Source: Bacillota bacterium (GTDB lineage: Bacteria; Bacillota; Clostridia; Lachnospirales; Lachnospiraceae). From it: DNA of 64,000 nucleotides. Location: the NCBI GenBank assembly GCA_023437365.1, contig JAEZGK010000056.1:1-64000 (forward strand), in the 5' to 3' direction. Numbering within the stretch: the stretch's first letter is position 1; each line of letters opens with the position of its first letter. This document shows positions 35,808-45,363 of the stretch, piece after piece. A program made the translations under genes and the position numbers. A model generated the notes under the pieces. The model had not been told where the DNA came from and ran no database searches. It was given only the letters and a program-made list of their open reading frames with translations.

Positions 35808-36659
35808 ATGAGACGAAGGACAAAAATCAATATTAACCCGAAGCATGTTCTGATAGCACTGGTGATATTATGTATCGGTCTGATCTTCTTTTCCTTCCGG
35901 TACGGCGAGAAGCTGTCTCCGGTTAAGGAAGCGGTAGGCACTGTCATTACACCCATGCAGGTCGGAATTAATTCGGTAGGAACCTATATTTCCGACAAGC
36001 TTGACAATTTAAGAAACATCAATGAGCTTCTGAATGAAAATAAGGAGCTGAAGGATCAGGTGTCTGTCCTTTCTTACCAGAACAAACTCCTGTTGCAGGA
36101 TAAATACGAGCTGGACGGACTTCGAGAGCTCTATGCCCTCGATCAGAAATATCTGGACTATCCTAAGGTTGCCGCCCGTGTCATAAGTAAGGACACCAAT
36201 AACTGGTATAATGTTTTTACGATAGATAAAGGGACCAGAGATGGTTTGAAGGTAAATATGAATGTATTGGCCGGCTATGGCCTGGCAGGTATCATCACTG
36301 AGGTTCACTATAATTATTCGGTGGTCAGATCCATCATCGACGACAACAGCAGCGTCAGCGGTATGTTCTTAAAAACCTCGGACACCTGTATCGTACAGGG
36401 AGACCTGCAGCTCATGGATGACGGCAAAATCCGTGTGGAGCTGATCAACAAGGATGCACGGATAGCAGACGGAGATGAGGTAGTGACCTCCCATATCAGT
36501 CCAAATTTTCTTCAGGGTATCCTGATCGGTTATATCAGTGATATCACACTGGATGCAAGCAACATGACGAAAACGGCATATCTGACTCCGGTGGTGGATT
36601 TTGAGCGTCTGGAGGAAGTACTGATCATTACCGAGCTCAAGGAACCGTTGATAGATTAA
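35808..36659 (+). CDS. mreC: Rod-shape determining protein MreC
   Basis: 283-aa bitopic membrane protein. There is a short basic N-terminus (RRRTKIN), a membrane helix (about 14-30), a coiled coil (about 65-100; NELLNENKELKDQ) and beta-rich MreC domains (about 115-275). It links MreB to extracellular wall synthases. ATG 35808 follows TGGAG. Confidence 0.95.
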   Translation: MRRRTKININPKHVLIALVILCIGLIFFSFRYGEKLSPVKEAVGTVITPMQVGINSVGTYISDKLDNLRNINELLNENKELKDQVSVLSYQNKLLLQDKYELDGLRELYALDQKYLDYPKVAARVISKDTNNWYNVFTIDKGTRDGLKVNMNVLAGYGLAGIITEVHYNYSVVRSIIDDNSSVSGMFLKTSDTCIVQGDLQLMDDGKIRVELINKDARIADGDEVVTSHISPNFLQGILIGYISDITLDASNMTKTAYLTPVVDFERLEEVLIITELKEPLID

Positions 36660-36677
36660 GACAAAGTAGGTAATCGC

Positions 36678-37187
36678 GTGAAGAGGTTAATTGTATATAT
36701 ACTTGAAATTATTATATTGTTTGTAATTCAAAGCTCCTCCTACCATTATTTTAAAATGGCGGATATCATGCCAAATCTATTACTGATTCTGGTGGTTTCC
36801 ACCGCTTATATGCGCGGACGCTTTACGGGAATGGTACTGGGCTTTTTCAGCGGATTACTGGTGGATCTGATGTTTGGTTCCTATATCATAGGATTGTATG
36901 CCTTATTATATTTGCTCCTCGGTTATCTGATGGGCTTTACCAACAAGGTATATTCAAAAGACGACTACACCTTGCCGATTATTTTCATCGGTATCAGTGA
37001 TTTGATTTATGGCTTTTTCTATTATATATTTGAATTCTTGTTACGAGGCAGGCTTCATTTTTTATTCTATCTCAGAAGAATAATCATTCCTGAGATCATA
37101 TACACCATAGCCGTCTCAATTATGTTATATAAATTGTTACATATGATCAATCACCGTTTGGAACGCAAGACTGATGAGGAGGGATAA
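36678..37187 (+). CDS. mreD: Rod-shape determining protein MreD
   Basis: 169-aa multi-pass membrane protein (about 5 helices), lying between mreC and the PBP2 gene. The start is GTG 36678, weakly preceded by GTAGG. It contains typical MADIMPNLLLILVV and a GLYALLYLLLGYLMG stretch. It ends 2 bp before the next start, so translation is probably coupled. Confidence 0.9.
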   Translation: MKRLIVYILEIIILFVIQSSSYHYFKMADIMPNLLLILVVSTAYMRGRFTGMVLGFFSGLLVDLMFGSYIIGLYALLYLLLGYLMGFTNKVYSKDDYTLPIIFIGISDLIYGFFYYIFEFLLRGRLHFLFYLRRIIIPEIIYTIAVSIMLYKLLHMINHRLERKTDEEG

Positions 37188-37189
37188 AA

Positions 37190-40042
37190 GTGCTTGATGT
37201 TTTTTTGGATTATTTAAAAAGACTGGTAAAATCCAGACTTTTTCCTATAACCATCATTTACCTCATCCTTTTCGGGGTCATCATCAACCGGATTTTCGTG
37301 CTCCAGATCGTGCAGGGACCCACGATAGAACAGAATGAGGATTTAAAATACAGTAAAACCAGAGAAATCAAAAGCACCCGCGGTAATATCTATGACCGCT
37401 ACGGCAAGCTTCTTGCCTCCAATGTATTGACTTATTCTGTCGTCATGGAGGATAGCACAAAAATCGAAAGTAATGCGCAGAGGAATGAAATCATCCATAA
37501 GCTCATCCAAATCATAGAAAAAAGCGGAGATACCCTGGATACAGAATTTTATATCAAGCAAAAGGGTACAAACGATTTCGAATTTACCATCAAAGGCAGT
37601 GCATTGGAGCGTTTTAAGAAGAATGTCTATTCCTTTGTGCTGGAGGAAGATACTAAGGCTCTGAAGCAGGAGCAGAAGGATGCCACCGCCAAGGATGTGT
37701 ATGAATTTTTGAAGCACGGCACCGGTGACGGTTATACCAATATGTTTGATATCTCAGACGAATATTCCGTAGAGGACACCCTAAAGATCATGGCTGTCCG
37801 TTACGCATTATTCTTAAATTTTCCGAAATATGCCCAGATTACCATTGCATCCCAGGTCAGTGATACTACCGTTGCATCGGTAAAGGAGAGCGGAGCGGAT
37901 CTGCTCGGTGTACAGATACAGCAGCAGACACAGCGCGTCTATGAGGATAGTATTTATTTTGCCAACATCATCGGATATACCGGACTGATCAGTCAGGAAG
38001 AGCTGGACAAGATGAATCTCGGAGAAAAATATTACGATTCTACTGATGTGATCGGAAAAACCGGCCTGGAACAGAAATACGAGAAGGAACTCGCCGGCGA
38101 TAAGGGGACCGAGACTGTCAGTGTGAATACCTCCGGTAAAGTCGTAGATATTATTGACCGTAAGGAACCAATCGCCGGAAGTGATATCTATCTGACAATT
38201 GACAGCGACCTGCAGAGAAATTCCTATCATGTTCTTGAGAAAAAGATAGCCGGAATTCTGTTGGAGAAGATCGTAGCGGACATGGATTACGGTAGTAAGG
38301 GAGAGAATGCGAGCGAGATTACCATCCCGATTTATGAGGTTTATAATGCTCTGATTAATAATAATGTCATAGATATCAACCATTTCGACAATAAAAAAGC
38401 AACGACTCTGGAAAAGAACACGTATAAGCTTTATAGCAATACCTTAGAGGATGTCTTCCAGCAGCTGGATTCTCTTCTTAAGATGAATAATACCATGACA
38501 AACGACAAAGCCGGCGAGATGGAAAATTACCTTGATCGTTTTTATGCCGTCCTGTCCGACAATTATTTTATTAGTGAGAATATGAATAAGGATGATAAGA
38601 CCCTTGCTGATTATAAAAATAATAAAATCAGCCTGAGTGCTTTACTTCAGTATGCTCTTTCGAACAACTGGGTGGATTTGTCGAAGCTGGGTGTAGGTAA
38701 TGAATATTACAGTGCGGAAGAGCTTTATCAAAAGCTTTTAACAAGCACTAAGGACATTCTCAGTACCGATGACAAATTTAGAAAGCTGATCTACAGAAAT
38801 TTGATTTTTACGTATAAATTGTCAGGAACTGAAATTTGTCTTTTATTAATCGACCAAAATGTGATAGAATGTAAAGGTGAGGAGCTTGAGAAGCTGACCA
38901 ACGGTTATATATCCGCTTATGATTTTATCCGTGGGAAGATTAAATCTCTGGATATTACCCCGGCTATGCTGGCTTTAGAACCCTGTAGCGGCTCTCTGGT
39001 AGTGACGGAGGTGAATACCGGTGATGTACTTGCCCTGGTGACCTATCCAAGCTATGATAATAATAAATTTGCCAATAAGGTGGATGCTGCCTATTTTGCA
39101 AAGCTGATGAATGATAATTCCAGACCGATGCGTAACCGCCCGGTATCTGAAAAGACTGCCCCCGGGTCCACCTTCAAGATGGTCACTTCCTTTGCTGCTC
39201 TGGAGGAGGGTGTGGTGGCTCCTACGGAACAGATCCGTGATTTAGGTGAATTCACAAAGGTTAGCCCGGCAGCAAAATGTCATATCTGGCCCAGCTCCCA
39301 CGCTTCTGTAGATATCGCAAATGCCCTCAGAGTGTCCTGTAACTATTTCTTTTATGAGATGGGCTGGCGCTTAAGTATCGATGGAACAGGACAATTTAAG
39401 CCGCAGATTGGTCTCTCAAAGTTAGAGAAATATGCGACACAGTTCGGTTTAAATGAACCTTCCGGTATCGAGCTGGATGAAGCAATGCCACAGATTTCCA
39501 CTGTAGATTCAGTACGTTCTGCAATTGGACAGGGCTCGAATGTATTTACCCCTGTTCAGCTTTCAAGATATGTAACAACCCTTGCGAATCATGGTACCTG
39601 TTATGATCTGACCTTACTTGATAAGATTGTTCAGACGGATGGCACAAAGACAGAGAACCATGCGAAGGTGAACCATAAGCTAAAGGATATCGAAGCCTCC
39701 ACCTGGGACAGGGTTCTGCAGGGTATGTACAATGTTGCAAATGTACCCGGTGGCTCTGTTTATGGCCTATTTCAGAATTTCGGTGTAACAATTGCAGGAA
39801 AGACCGGTACTTCTCAGATTAGTAAGGTTGATCCTAATAATGCGTTATTTGTGTCCTTTGCACCCTATGAAAATCCTGAGATTTCCATTACAGCGGTTAT
39901 TCCGAACGGTTATACCTCAAGTAATGCCGCTGAGCTTTCCAAGGATATTTATAAATTATACTTTAAACTGGATGAAGCTGATAAGATTCTGGAAAGTGAT
40001 GTTACCCTTCCGGAAGCATCTAACAGCAGTGCTATCGAATAG
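37190..40042 (+). CDS. Class B penicillin-binding protein 2 with large insertion
   Basis: 950-aa transpeptidase of the elongation machinery. N-terminal membrane helix (about 16-38), PBP dimerisation domain (about 55-330), then the transpeptidase with Ser660 in GSTFK, SCN at 716-718 and KTGTS at 871-875. About 240 residues (roughly 360-598), rich in Asn, Asp and Lys, are inserted between DLQRNSY and the GSLVVTEVNTG strand, making it far longer than standard PBP2 (~650 aa). Start GTG 37190 after GGAGGG. It follows mreD, and RodA, its expected partner, lies at 42.1 kb. Confidence 0.93.
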   Translation: MLDVFLDYLKRLVKSRLFPITIIYLILFGVIINRIFVLQIVQGPTIEQNEDLKYSKTREIKSTRGNIYDRYGKLLASNVLTYSVVMEDSTKIESNAQRNEIIHKLIQIIEKSGDTLDTEFYIKQKGTNDFEFTIKGSALERFKKNVYSFVLEEDTKALKQEQKDATAKDVYEFLKHGTGDGYTNMFDISDEYSVEDTLKIMAVRYALFLNFPKYAQITIASQVSDTTVASVKESGADLLGVQIQQQTQRVYEDSIYFANIIGYTGLISQEELDKMNLGEKYYDSTDVIGKTGLEQKYEKELAGDKGTETVSVNTSGKVVDIIDRKEPIAGSDIYLTIDSDLQRNSYHVLEKKIAGILLEKIVADMDYGSKGENASEITIPIYEVYNALINNNVIDINHFDNKKATTLEKNTYKLYSNTLEDVFQQLDSLLKMNNTMTNDKAGEMENYLDRFYAVLSDNYFISENMNKDDKTLADYKNNKISLSALLQYALSNNWVDLSKLGVGNEYYSAEELYQKLLTSTKDILSTDDKFRKLIYRNLIFTYKLSGTEICLLLIDQNVIECKGEELEKLTNGYISAYDFIRGKIKSLDITPAMLALEPCSGSLVVTEVNTGDVLALVTYPSYDNNKFANKVDAAYFAKLMNDNSRPMRNRPVSEKTAPGSTFKMVTSFAALEEGVVAPTEQIRDLGEFTKVSPAAKCHIWPSSHASVDIANALRVSCNYFFYEMGWRLSIDGTGQFKPQIGLSKLEKYATQFGLNEPSGIELDEAMPQISTVDSVRSAIGQGSNVFTPVQLSRYVTTLANHGTCYDLTLLDKIVQTDGTKTENHAKVNHKLKDIEASTWDRVLQGMYNVANVPGGSVYGLFQNFGVTIAGKTGTSQISKVDPNNALFVSFAPYENPEISITAVIPNGYTSSNAAELSKDIYKLYFKLDEADKILESDVTLPEASNSSAIE

Positions 40043-40083
40043 CTTCCTATATCATCCTGAATAAATCGGGGAGGAGTACCATA

Positions 40084-40749
40084 ATGAATAATTCTGTAAT
40101 TATCAAGGGTAATAAATACGGTATTATTGTTGTTCTGAGCCCTGATCTTCCTTTCGAGGAATTAAAGCTTGTTGTTGCCGAGAAATTCAAGGAATCAAGC
40201 AAGTTCTTCGAAAATGCCAAGATGGCTATCACCTTTGAGGGAAGATTCCTGAGTAATGATGAACAAAGAGAAATCCTTGATATCATCGGACAGAACACGG
40301 ATATGCATATCGTATGCGTCATGGAGAATGATCCCGACAAAGAAGAATTATATAAAAAGACAGTTGAACAGAAGCTGATGGAGCTGACGAATAATACCGG
40401 CCAGTTCTATAAGGGAATCCTTCGTTCCGGCGCATCCCTGGAGTTTGAGACCAGCGTCATCATCATCGGTGACGTAAACCATGGAGCAAGAGTAGTGTCA
40501 AAGGGAAATATCATTGTATTGGGAGCTCTGAAGGGCAATGCCTTTGCGGGAGCTACGGGAAATACCAATTCCTTTGTCGTCGCTCTGAATATGAACCCAA
40601 CCCAGATCAGAATTGCCGATGTGATCGCAAGATCTCCCGACAAGCCTGTCAAGGAGGAGATGAAGGAAGCAAAGATTGCTTTTCTGGAAGACGGAAATAT
40701 TTATATTGAACCGCTGAACAAAAATATTCTAAACGATATCAGTTTGTAA
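40084..40749 (+). CDS. minC: Septum site-determining protein MinC
   Basis: 221-aa FtsZ inhibitor. The N-terminal domain (1-100) and the C-terminal beta-helix (about 115-215; LRSGASLEFETSVIIIGDVNHGA) are both recognisable. It works with MinD and MinE encoded downstream. ATG 40084 follows GGGGAGGAG. A palindromic element separates it from minD. Confidence 0.94.
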   Translation: MNNSVIIKGNKYGIIVVLSPDLPFEELKLVVAEKFKESSKFFENAKMAITFEGRFLSNDEQREILDIIGQNTDMHIVCVMENDPDKEELYKKTVEQKLMELTNNTGQFYKGILRSGASLEFETSVIIIGDVNHGARVVSKGNIIVLGALKGNAFAGATGNTNSFVVALNMNPTQIRIADVIARSPDKPVKEEMKEAKIAFLEDGNIYIEPLNKNILNDISL

Positions 40750-40835
40750 GCGGGATAATTTAAATAAATAATGGTAAAGATTTTAAAATAAGTGGTGACC
40801 TGTTCTTCTTGTTTTTTCATTAAGATTAGTTTAGG

Positions 40836-40953
40836 ATTAAAGTGTAAAAGTGCTTCGCACATTTTTCTGTTACCATAGATTGCTATTGCAAGCTAGCTTG
40901 CATAGTAATCTATGGTAACAGAAAAGCACCTTCGGTGCTTTTTACACTTTAAT
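40836..40953. repeat. 118-bp MITE-like palindromic element
   Basis: Perfect 14-bp terminal inverted repeats (40836-40849 with 40940-40953, starting ATTAAAGTGT) enclose three hairpins: GTGC-TTC-GCAC (40850-40860), a 24-bp arm pair containing CTGTTACCATAGATT around the 16-bp palindrome TGCAAGCTAGCTTGCA, and GCACC-TTC-GGTGC (40925-40937). It contains no ORF and lies between minC and minD. Degenerate relatives lie at 50464-50561 and 16451-16545. Confidence 0.88.
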
Positions 40954-41007
40954 TCCATTTGAAAAGAAGAATTGTGGACCATATTACAGGAGGATTAAAA
41001 GTATCGC

Positions 41008-41796
41008 ATGGGAGAAGTTATCGTTGTAACATCGGGCAAGGGCGGTGTAGGTAAGACCACGACCACCGCAAATGTAGGTACCGGCTTAGCAATGCTGGAA
41101 AAGAAAGTTGTATTGATTGACACAGATATAGGCCTAAGAAATCTTGATGTAATCATGGGTTTGGAAAACAGGATTGTTTACAATCTTGTAGATGTAATTG
41201 AGGGAACCTGTCGAATCCGTAATGCCTTGATCAAGGATAAGCGTTATCCAAACCTTTATTTACTGCCTTCGGCTCAGACCAGAGATAAAAGTGCAGTATC
41301 CCCTGAGCAGATGAGAAAACTGGTCGATGAACTCAGAGAAGAATTTGATTACATAATTCTTGATTGTCCTGCAGGTATCGAACAGGGCTTCAAGAATGCC
41401 ATCGCAGGTGCAGACAGAGCTTTAGTCGTTACAACACCCGAGGTTTCCGCAGTTCGTGATGCAGATCGTATCATTGGTCTGCTGGAAGCCAATGAGATGA
41501 AGCAGACGCATCTGATTGTCAACAGAATTAGAATGGATATGGTAAAGCGTGGAGATATGATGTCCAGTGAGGATGTCAGCGAGATTTTAGCCATCGATAT
41601 TATCGGTATCATACCTGATGATGAAAGCATCGTAATCTCGGCTAATCAGGGTGAACCCTTGGTAGGCAATGAATCCCTTGCAGGCAAAGCTTATATGAAT
41701 ATATGCAGCAGACTGCTTGGTGAGGAGGTTCCTTTCCTAAATTTAGATGAGAAGCAAGGATTATTTGAAAAACTGTTTGGAAAACGCAGAAAATAG
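41008..41796 (+). CDS. minD: Septum site-determining ATPase MinD
   Basis: 262-aa ParA-type ATPase recruiting MinC to the membrane. Deviant Walker A GKGGVGKTTTTAN near residue 10, Walker B YIILDCPAG, and a C-terminal amphipathic membrane-targeting helix (GLFEKLFGKRRK). AGGAGGA lies 13 nt before ATG 41008, a rather long spacing. minE follows directly. Confidence 0.97.
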   Translation: MGEVIVVTSGKGGVGKTTTTANVGTGLAMLEKKVVLIDTDIGLRNLDVIMGLENRIVYNLVDVIEGTCRIRNALIKDKRYPNLYLLPSAQTRDKSAVSPEQMRKLVDELREEFDYIILDCPAGIEQGFKNAIAGADRALVVTTPEVSAVRDADRIIGLLEANEMKQTHLIVNRIRMDMVKRGDMMSSEDVSEILAIDIIGIIPDDESIVISANQGEPLVGNESLAGKAYMNICSRLLGEEVPFLNLDEKQGLFEKLFGKRRK

Positions 41797-41810
41797 AGGG
41801 AGGTAGCATA

Positions 41811-42086
41811 ATGGGCTTTTCAGATTTCTTCAAGAAAAAGGGAACCGGCAGCATCGCCAAAGACAGGTTGAAGCTGGTGTTAGTTTCTGATCGCGCCGGA
41901 TGTTCTCCCGAAATCATGGAACAAATTAAAAATGATATTATCAGCGTAATATCAAAATATATTGAAATAGACTTAGAAGGGCTGGATATCAAAATCACTC
42001 AGATGGAATCCGAATCAAATAATGGCTCCGTTCCTGCATTATTTGCCAATATTCCGATTAAGGATTTGAAGGCTACTAAGAAATAG
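41811..42086 (+). CDS. minE: Cell division topological specificity factor MinE
   Basis: 91-aa MinE with an N-terminal MinD-activating/membrane-binding segment (GFSDFFKKK) and a C-terminal topological domain (DLEGLDIKI). It drives MinD release. ATG 41811 follows GGGAGG, 15 bp after minD. Having MinE rather than only DivIVA is usual in Clostridia; this genome has both. Confidence 0.94.
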   Translation: MGFSDFFKKKGTGSIAKDRLKLVLVSDRAGCSPEIMEQIKNDIISVISKYIEIDLEGLDIKITQMESESNNGSVPALFANIPIKDLKATKK

Positions 42087-42098
42087 GGAATTAATCTG

Positions 42099-43220
42099 AT
42101 GTTCAAATTTAAACTATATGATTTTAAGCGATATAGTATACCGTTAATCATCGTAGTCCTGATTCTAGGCTCTATCGGTGCGTATCTTATCATGCAGGTG
42201 CAGCCGAAAAGCGAGGTAATCTGGCATCTTGCAGGATTAATTGGCGGTATGATAGGCGCAATTGTCCTATCCCTCATAGATTATCATTTCATATCGATGT
42301 TCTATATCGTTTTATATGCAATCAATCTGGTACTGTTAGTATTGGTAAGAGTGAATGGAGTAACAATTAACCATGCCAAACGTTGGCTTGACCTTGGCTT
42401 TATTTCCTTTCAGCCTTCGGAGCTCACAAAAATCATTTTAATTATTTTCGTGGCAAAGCTTTTTTCCATTTTAAGGTCAAAAATCAATAATTTATTAGTT
42501 TTACTTTTAGCCATCGTGTCCGTAGGAATACCAACCTTCCTGATTCTGATCCAGACAAACCTTTCTACCAGCCTTGTGATTGCCTTTATCTTTTTAATGA
42601 TGATTTTTGCTGCAGGACTCAGCTGGAAGATAATCCTGCCGGTGCTTGTTCTTGGTATACCGATAATTATGGGATTGTTCTGGTATATCCAGCAAGATTA
42701 TCAGGTATTATTAAAACCGTATCAGCAGGAGAGAGTTTTATCCATGCTGAATCCTGAGGAATATCCCGATACCATGTTTCAACAGGATATTTCGGTCAGG
42801 GCAATCGGTTCCGGAAGATTGTATGGCAAGGCACTTGAGACAGGCAGTACAGATACCCGCAGTTATGACTATCTTCCGATTTCCGAAAGCGATTTTATCT
42901 TTGCTGTAGCAGGTGAAGAATTTGGATTTCTCGGAGGTTGTCTAATCCTTGCTTTATATGCGGTGATTATCTATATCTGTATTAACACGGCCAGGCAGGC
43001 ACCGGATTATATGGGAATGCTCATAGCCGTCGGCTTAGCCTCCATGTTCATGTTCCAGGTCTTTGTCAATATCGGTGTAGCGACTCAGTTACTGCCGAAT
43101 ACAGGCATTCCGCTGCCTTTCATAAGTTCGGGGCTCAGTTCCATGCTCAGCGGTATGCTGGCCGTCGGAATTCTATTAAATATCCGTCTCCAGCCCAAGA
43201 GAACCCGGTCAAACGGTTAA
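42099..43220 (+). CDS. rodA: SEDS peptidoglycan glycosyltransferase RodA
   Basis: 373-aa SEDS polymerase with about 10 membrane helices. Motifs: KRWLDLGFISFQPSELTKI and the C-terminal NIGVATQLLPNTGIPLPFISSG. It pairs with the class B PBP of the same cluster to elongate glycan strands. RodA is preferred over FtsW because of the mre-min context. ATG 42099; spacing from minE 12 bp. Confidence 0.92.
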   Translation: MFKFKLYDFKRYSIPLIIVVLILGSIGAYLIMQVQPKSEVIWHLAGLIGGMIGAIVLSLIDYHFISMFYIVLYAINLVLLVLVRVNGVTINHAKRWLDLGFISFQPSELTKIILIIFVAKLFSILRSKINNLLVLLLAIVSVGIPTFLILIQTNLSTSLVIAFIFLMMIFAAGLSWKIILPVLVLGIPIIMGLFWYIQQDYQVLLKPYQQERVLSMLNPEEYPDTMFQQDISVRAIGSGRLYGKALETGSTDTRSYDYLPISESDFIFAVAGEEFGFLGGCLILALYAVIIYICINTARQAPDYMGMLIAVGLASMFMFQVFVNIGVATQLLPNTGIPLPFISSGLSSMLSGMLAVGILLNIRLQPKRTRSNG

Positions 43221-43317
43221 TTCACCATAAAAAATATATTTTATTTTTAATGAATGAGGGGAAATCAGTAATTAACTATATAGTGTGCCGCTGACAGGCG
43301 GCAGAAGGGAGGTATAT

Positions 43318-43716
43318 ATGAATATTGGTATGATAGCCCATGATTCAAAGAAAAAGCTGATGCAGAACTTCTGTATCGCATACCGCGGAATCTTAAGTAA
43401 ACATAATCTGTATGCCACAGGAACTACCGGACGTCTGATTGAAGAGGTAACCAACTTAACGGTTCATAAGTATCTGGCTGGTCATCTTGGTGGCGAACAG
43501 CAGCTGGGTTCCCAGATAGAGCACAATCAGATGGATCTGATTATTTTCCTTCGTGATCCGTTAACTCCGAAGTCCCATGAGCCGGATGTAAATAACATCT
43601 TTCAGCTTTGTGATAAACATAACATCCCGCTCGCAACCAATCTTGCAACAGCCGAGCTTATCGTCAAGGCATTGGACCGGGGTGACCTGGATTGGAGAGA
43701 GCTCTTTAAAACCTGA
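43318..43716 (+). CDS. mgsA: Methylglyoxal synthase
   Basis: 132-aa MgsA converting dihydroxyacetone phosphate to methylglyoxal and phosphate, a glycolytic overflow bypass. Signature pieces: MIAHDSKK, ATGTTGRLIEE, GHLGGEQQLGSQI and IIFLRDPL with its catalytic Asp. ATG 43318 after GGGAGG is chosen over an upstream in-frame ATG at 43285 without such a site. It commonly follows rodA in Clostridia. Confidence 0.96.
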   Translation: MNIGMIAHDSKKKLMQNFCIAYRGILSKHNLYATGTTGRLIEEVTNLTVHKYLAGHLGGEQQLGSQIEHNQMDLIIFLRDPLTPKSHEPDVNNIFQLCDKHNIPLATNLATAELIVKALDRGDLDWRELFKT

Positions 43717-43735
43717 TAAATATGAGGTGGTTCAA

Positions 43736-44704
43736 ATGAGAAAGAAGAAGCTGATAACTTGTCTTTGCGTTAGTCTGCTTATATTATCATTCGGAGGCTG
43801 TTCAAAATCAAAAGAGCTTCTGACCTTTAATCAAGCTGCTTCAAGTTTGACAGCAATAGATACCAGGCTGACGCAGGCAGATTATTTTTCTGAAGATCTT
43901 GTTACTGTGACTCAGGAAGACAATACCGGCAATGCCGAAGAGCTGTCCGGTTCCGGCGCAAGCCTGTTAGTCGATATTACCGATCAAAAGCTCCTTTATG
44001 CAGATCATGTTTATGACAGACTATATCCTGCAAGCCTCACAAAGCTGATGACAGCTCTTGTAGTTCTGCAATACGGGGAGCTAACAGATCAGGTTACTGT
44101 TAGCTATGCGGCTTCTCATATCACAGAAGGCGGCGCAAAGCTCTGTGGCTTTGAAGAAGGTGACATGATTACTATGGAAGCCTTACTGAAAAGCCTTCTT
44201 GTTTATTCCGGGAATGACGCGGCGATTGCTATTGCTGACCATATCAGTGGGAGTGAAGAAGCCTTTGTTCAGAGGATGAATGAAGAAGCAGCAAAAATCG
44301 GCGCTGTTCACACTAATTTTGTCAATTCCAACGGTCTTCATGATGAGGAGCAGTATACCACAGCTTATGATATGTATTTGATTTTTCACGAGCTGTTATC
44401 CTATGATACTATCCGTTCCATCATAGGAACAGCTTCCTATACGGCAGTGTATCAGGATAAGGATGGAAATTCAAAGGAGAAGACCTTTGCAGCCACAAAT
44501 CAATTCTTAAGCGGTAAAGTAGAAGTACCTGAGGGTATCCAGATCATCGGTGGTAAAACCGGGACGACAAGAAAAGCAGGAAGCTGTTTTGTATTACTTA
44601 GCAAGGATACTGCTGATAAGGAATATATATCCGTAATCATGAAGGCATCAGGCAGCGAAGCTTTATACTCACAAATGACCTTTTTACTAGGATTTACCAA
44701 GTAA
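43736..44704 (+). CDS. D-alanyl-D-alanine carboxypeptidase (DacF-like), probable lipoprotein
   Basis: 322-aa class C low-molecular-weight PBP trimming pentapeptides. A basic N-terminus and hydrophobic signal (1-21) end at Cys22 (SFGGC), resembling a lipobox although Phe at -3 is unusual. Active-site motifs: SLTK at 100-103, SGN at 158-160, KTG at 274-276. It lacks the long C-terminal domain of vegetative DacA. ATG 43736 follows GAGGTGG; a longer upstream frame overlaps mgsA and is not used. Confidence 0.92.
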   Translation: MRKKKLITCLCVSLLILSFGGCSKSKELLTFNQAASSLTAIDTRLTQADYFSEDLVTVTQEDNTGNAEELSGSGASLLVDITDQKLLYADHVYDRLYPASLTKLMTALVVLQYGELTDQVTVSYAASHITEGGAKLCGFEEGDMITMEALLKSLLVYSGNDAAIAIADHISGSEEAFVQRMNEEAAKIGAVHTNFVNSNGLHDEEQYTTAYDMYLIFHELLSYDTIRSIIGTASYTAVYQDKDGNSKEKTFAATNQFLSGKVEVPEGIQIIGGKTGTTRKAGSCFVLLSKDTADKEYISVIMKASGSEALYSQMTFLLGFTK

Positions 44705-44755
44705 AACAGATCTATGATTCATATTAATAAAATACTCATAGACGGAATTTTATAG

Positions 44756-44784
44756 TTGTTTTTCGATACTATATGTACTATAAT
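44756..44784 (+). promoter_or_regulatory. Promoter of the small P-loop protein gene
   Basis: TTGTTT (44756-44761), 17 bp, TATAAT (44779-44784), 80 bp before the start codon. Confidence 0.7.
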
Positions 44785-44863
44785 TGAACTATAAAACCAT
44801 GATACAATTTAATATTTGGCACCGCACATCTTACGTTGCGCCCACCATAAGGAGGAGATTACA

Positions 44864-45283
44864 ATGATACAGATTATTTCAGGTGAGAAAGGTAAGGGAA
44901 AGACAAAAATCCTTATCGAGAAAGCAAACACCGAAGTGAAAGCTGCTAAGGGAAGCATTGTTTATCTTGACAAAAGCAACAAGCACATGTACGAACTCAG
45001 TAATAAGATCCGCCTTGAAAATGTTAGAGATTATTACATTGAAAACAGTAGTGAATTTATCGGTTTTATCTGTGGTATTATGTCCGGAAATCATGACATA
45101 CAATCAATCTTCTTGGATAGTTTCCTTAAAATAGCTTATATTAATGATGATAATTTTGAATCCGTATTCTCCAAATTAGAAAAAATATCAGAGAATTTCC
45201 ATGTTGATTTCATTCTCAGTATATCTTTGAATTGTGATCAACTTCCCGAGATGATGAAAAAGAATGTCATTGTATCATTGTAA
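44864..45283 (+). CDS. Small P-loop protein of unknown function
   Basis: 139-aa protein starting MIQIISGEKGKGKTK, a Walker A motif (GEKGKGKT) at the very N-terminus. There is a predicted nucleotide-binding fold but no clear Walker B. Similar short proteins are common in Lachnospiraceae, sometimes mislabelled PilT; I know no function. ATG 44864 follows AAGGAGGAG. It is monocistronic, with its own promoter and terminator. Confidence 0.75.
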   Translation: MIQIISGEKGKGKTKILIEKANTEVKAAKGSIVYLDKSNKHMYELSNKIRLENVRDYYIENSSEFIGFICGIMSGNHDIQSIFLDSFLKIAYINDDNFESVFSKLEKISENFHVDFILSISLNCDQLPEMMKKNVIVSL

Positions 45284-45311
45284 AATGATATTTAATGTAA
45301 TAATAGAATTT

Positions 45312-45343
45312 AGGAGCGCTTATTATTAAGCGCTCCTGTTTTT
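45312..45343 (+). terminator. Terminator between convergent genes
   Basis: AGGAGCGCTTA (45312-45322), loop TTAT, TAAGCGCTCCT, followed by GTTTTT. It serves the plus-strand P-loop gene; the minus-strand flank is not T-rich. Confidence 0.85.
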
Positions 45344-45363
45344 GTCTTATTCAGACATTCTGT

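Noticed and set aside
37814..38383. Long minus-strand open frame (189 codons)
   Set aside because: It is a shadow of the PBP2 gene; hydrophobic, unconserved-looking sequence without a ribosome site.
40961..40989. TTGAAA-17-TATTAC promoter for minD
   Set aside because: The -10 box would overlap the ribosome site, leaving no room for a transcript start before the SD.
43610..43735. Upstream extension of the dac frame into mgsA
   Set aside because: The extension overlaps mgsA in another frame and would bury the signal peptide; GAGGTGG-ATG at 43736 is the proper start.
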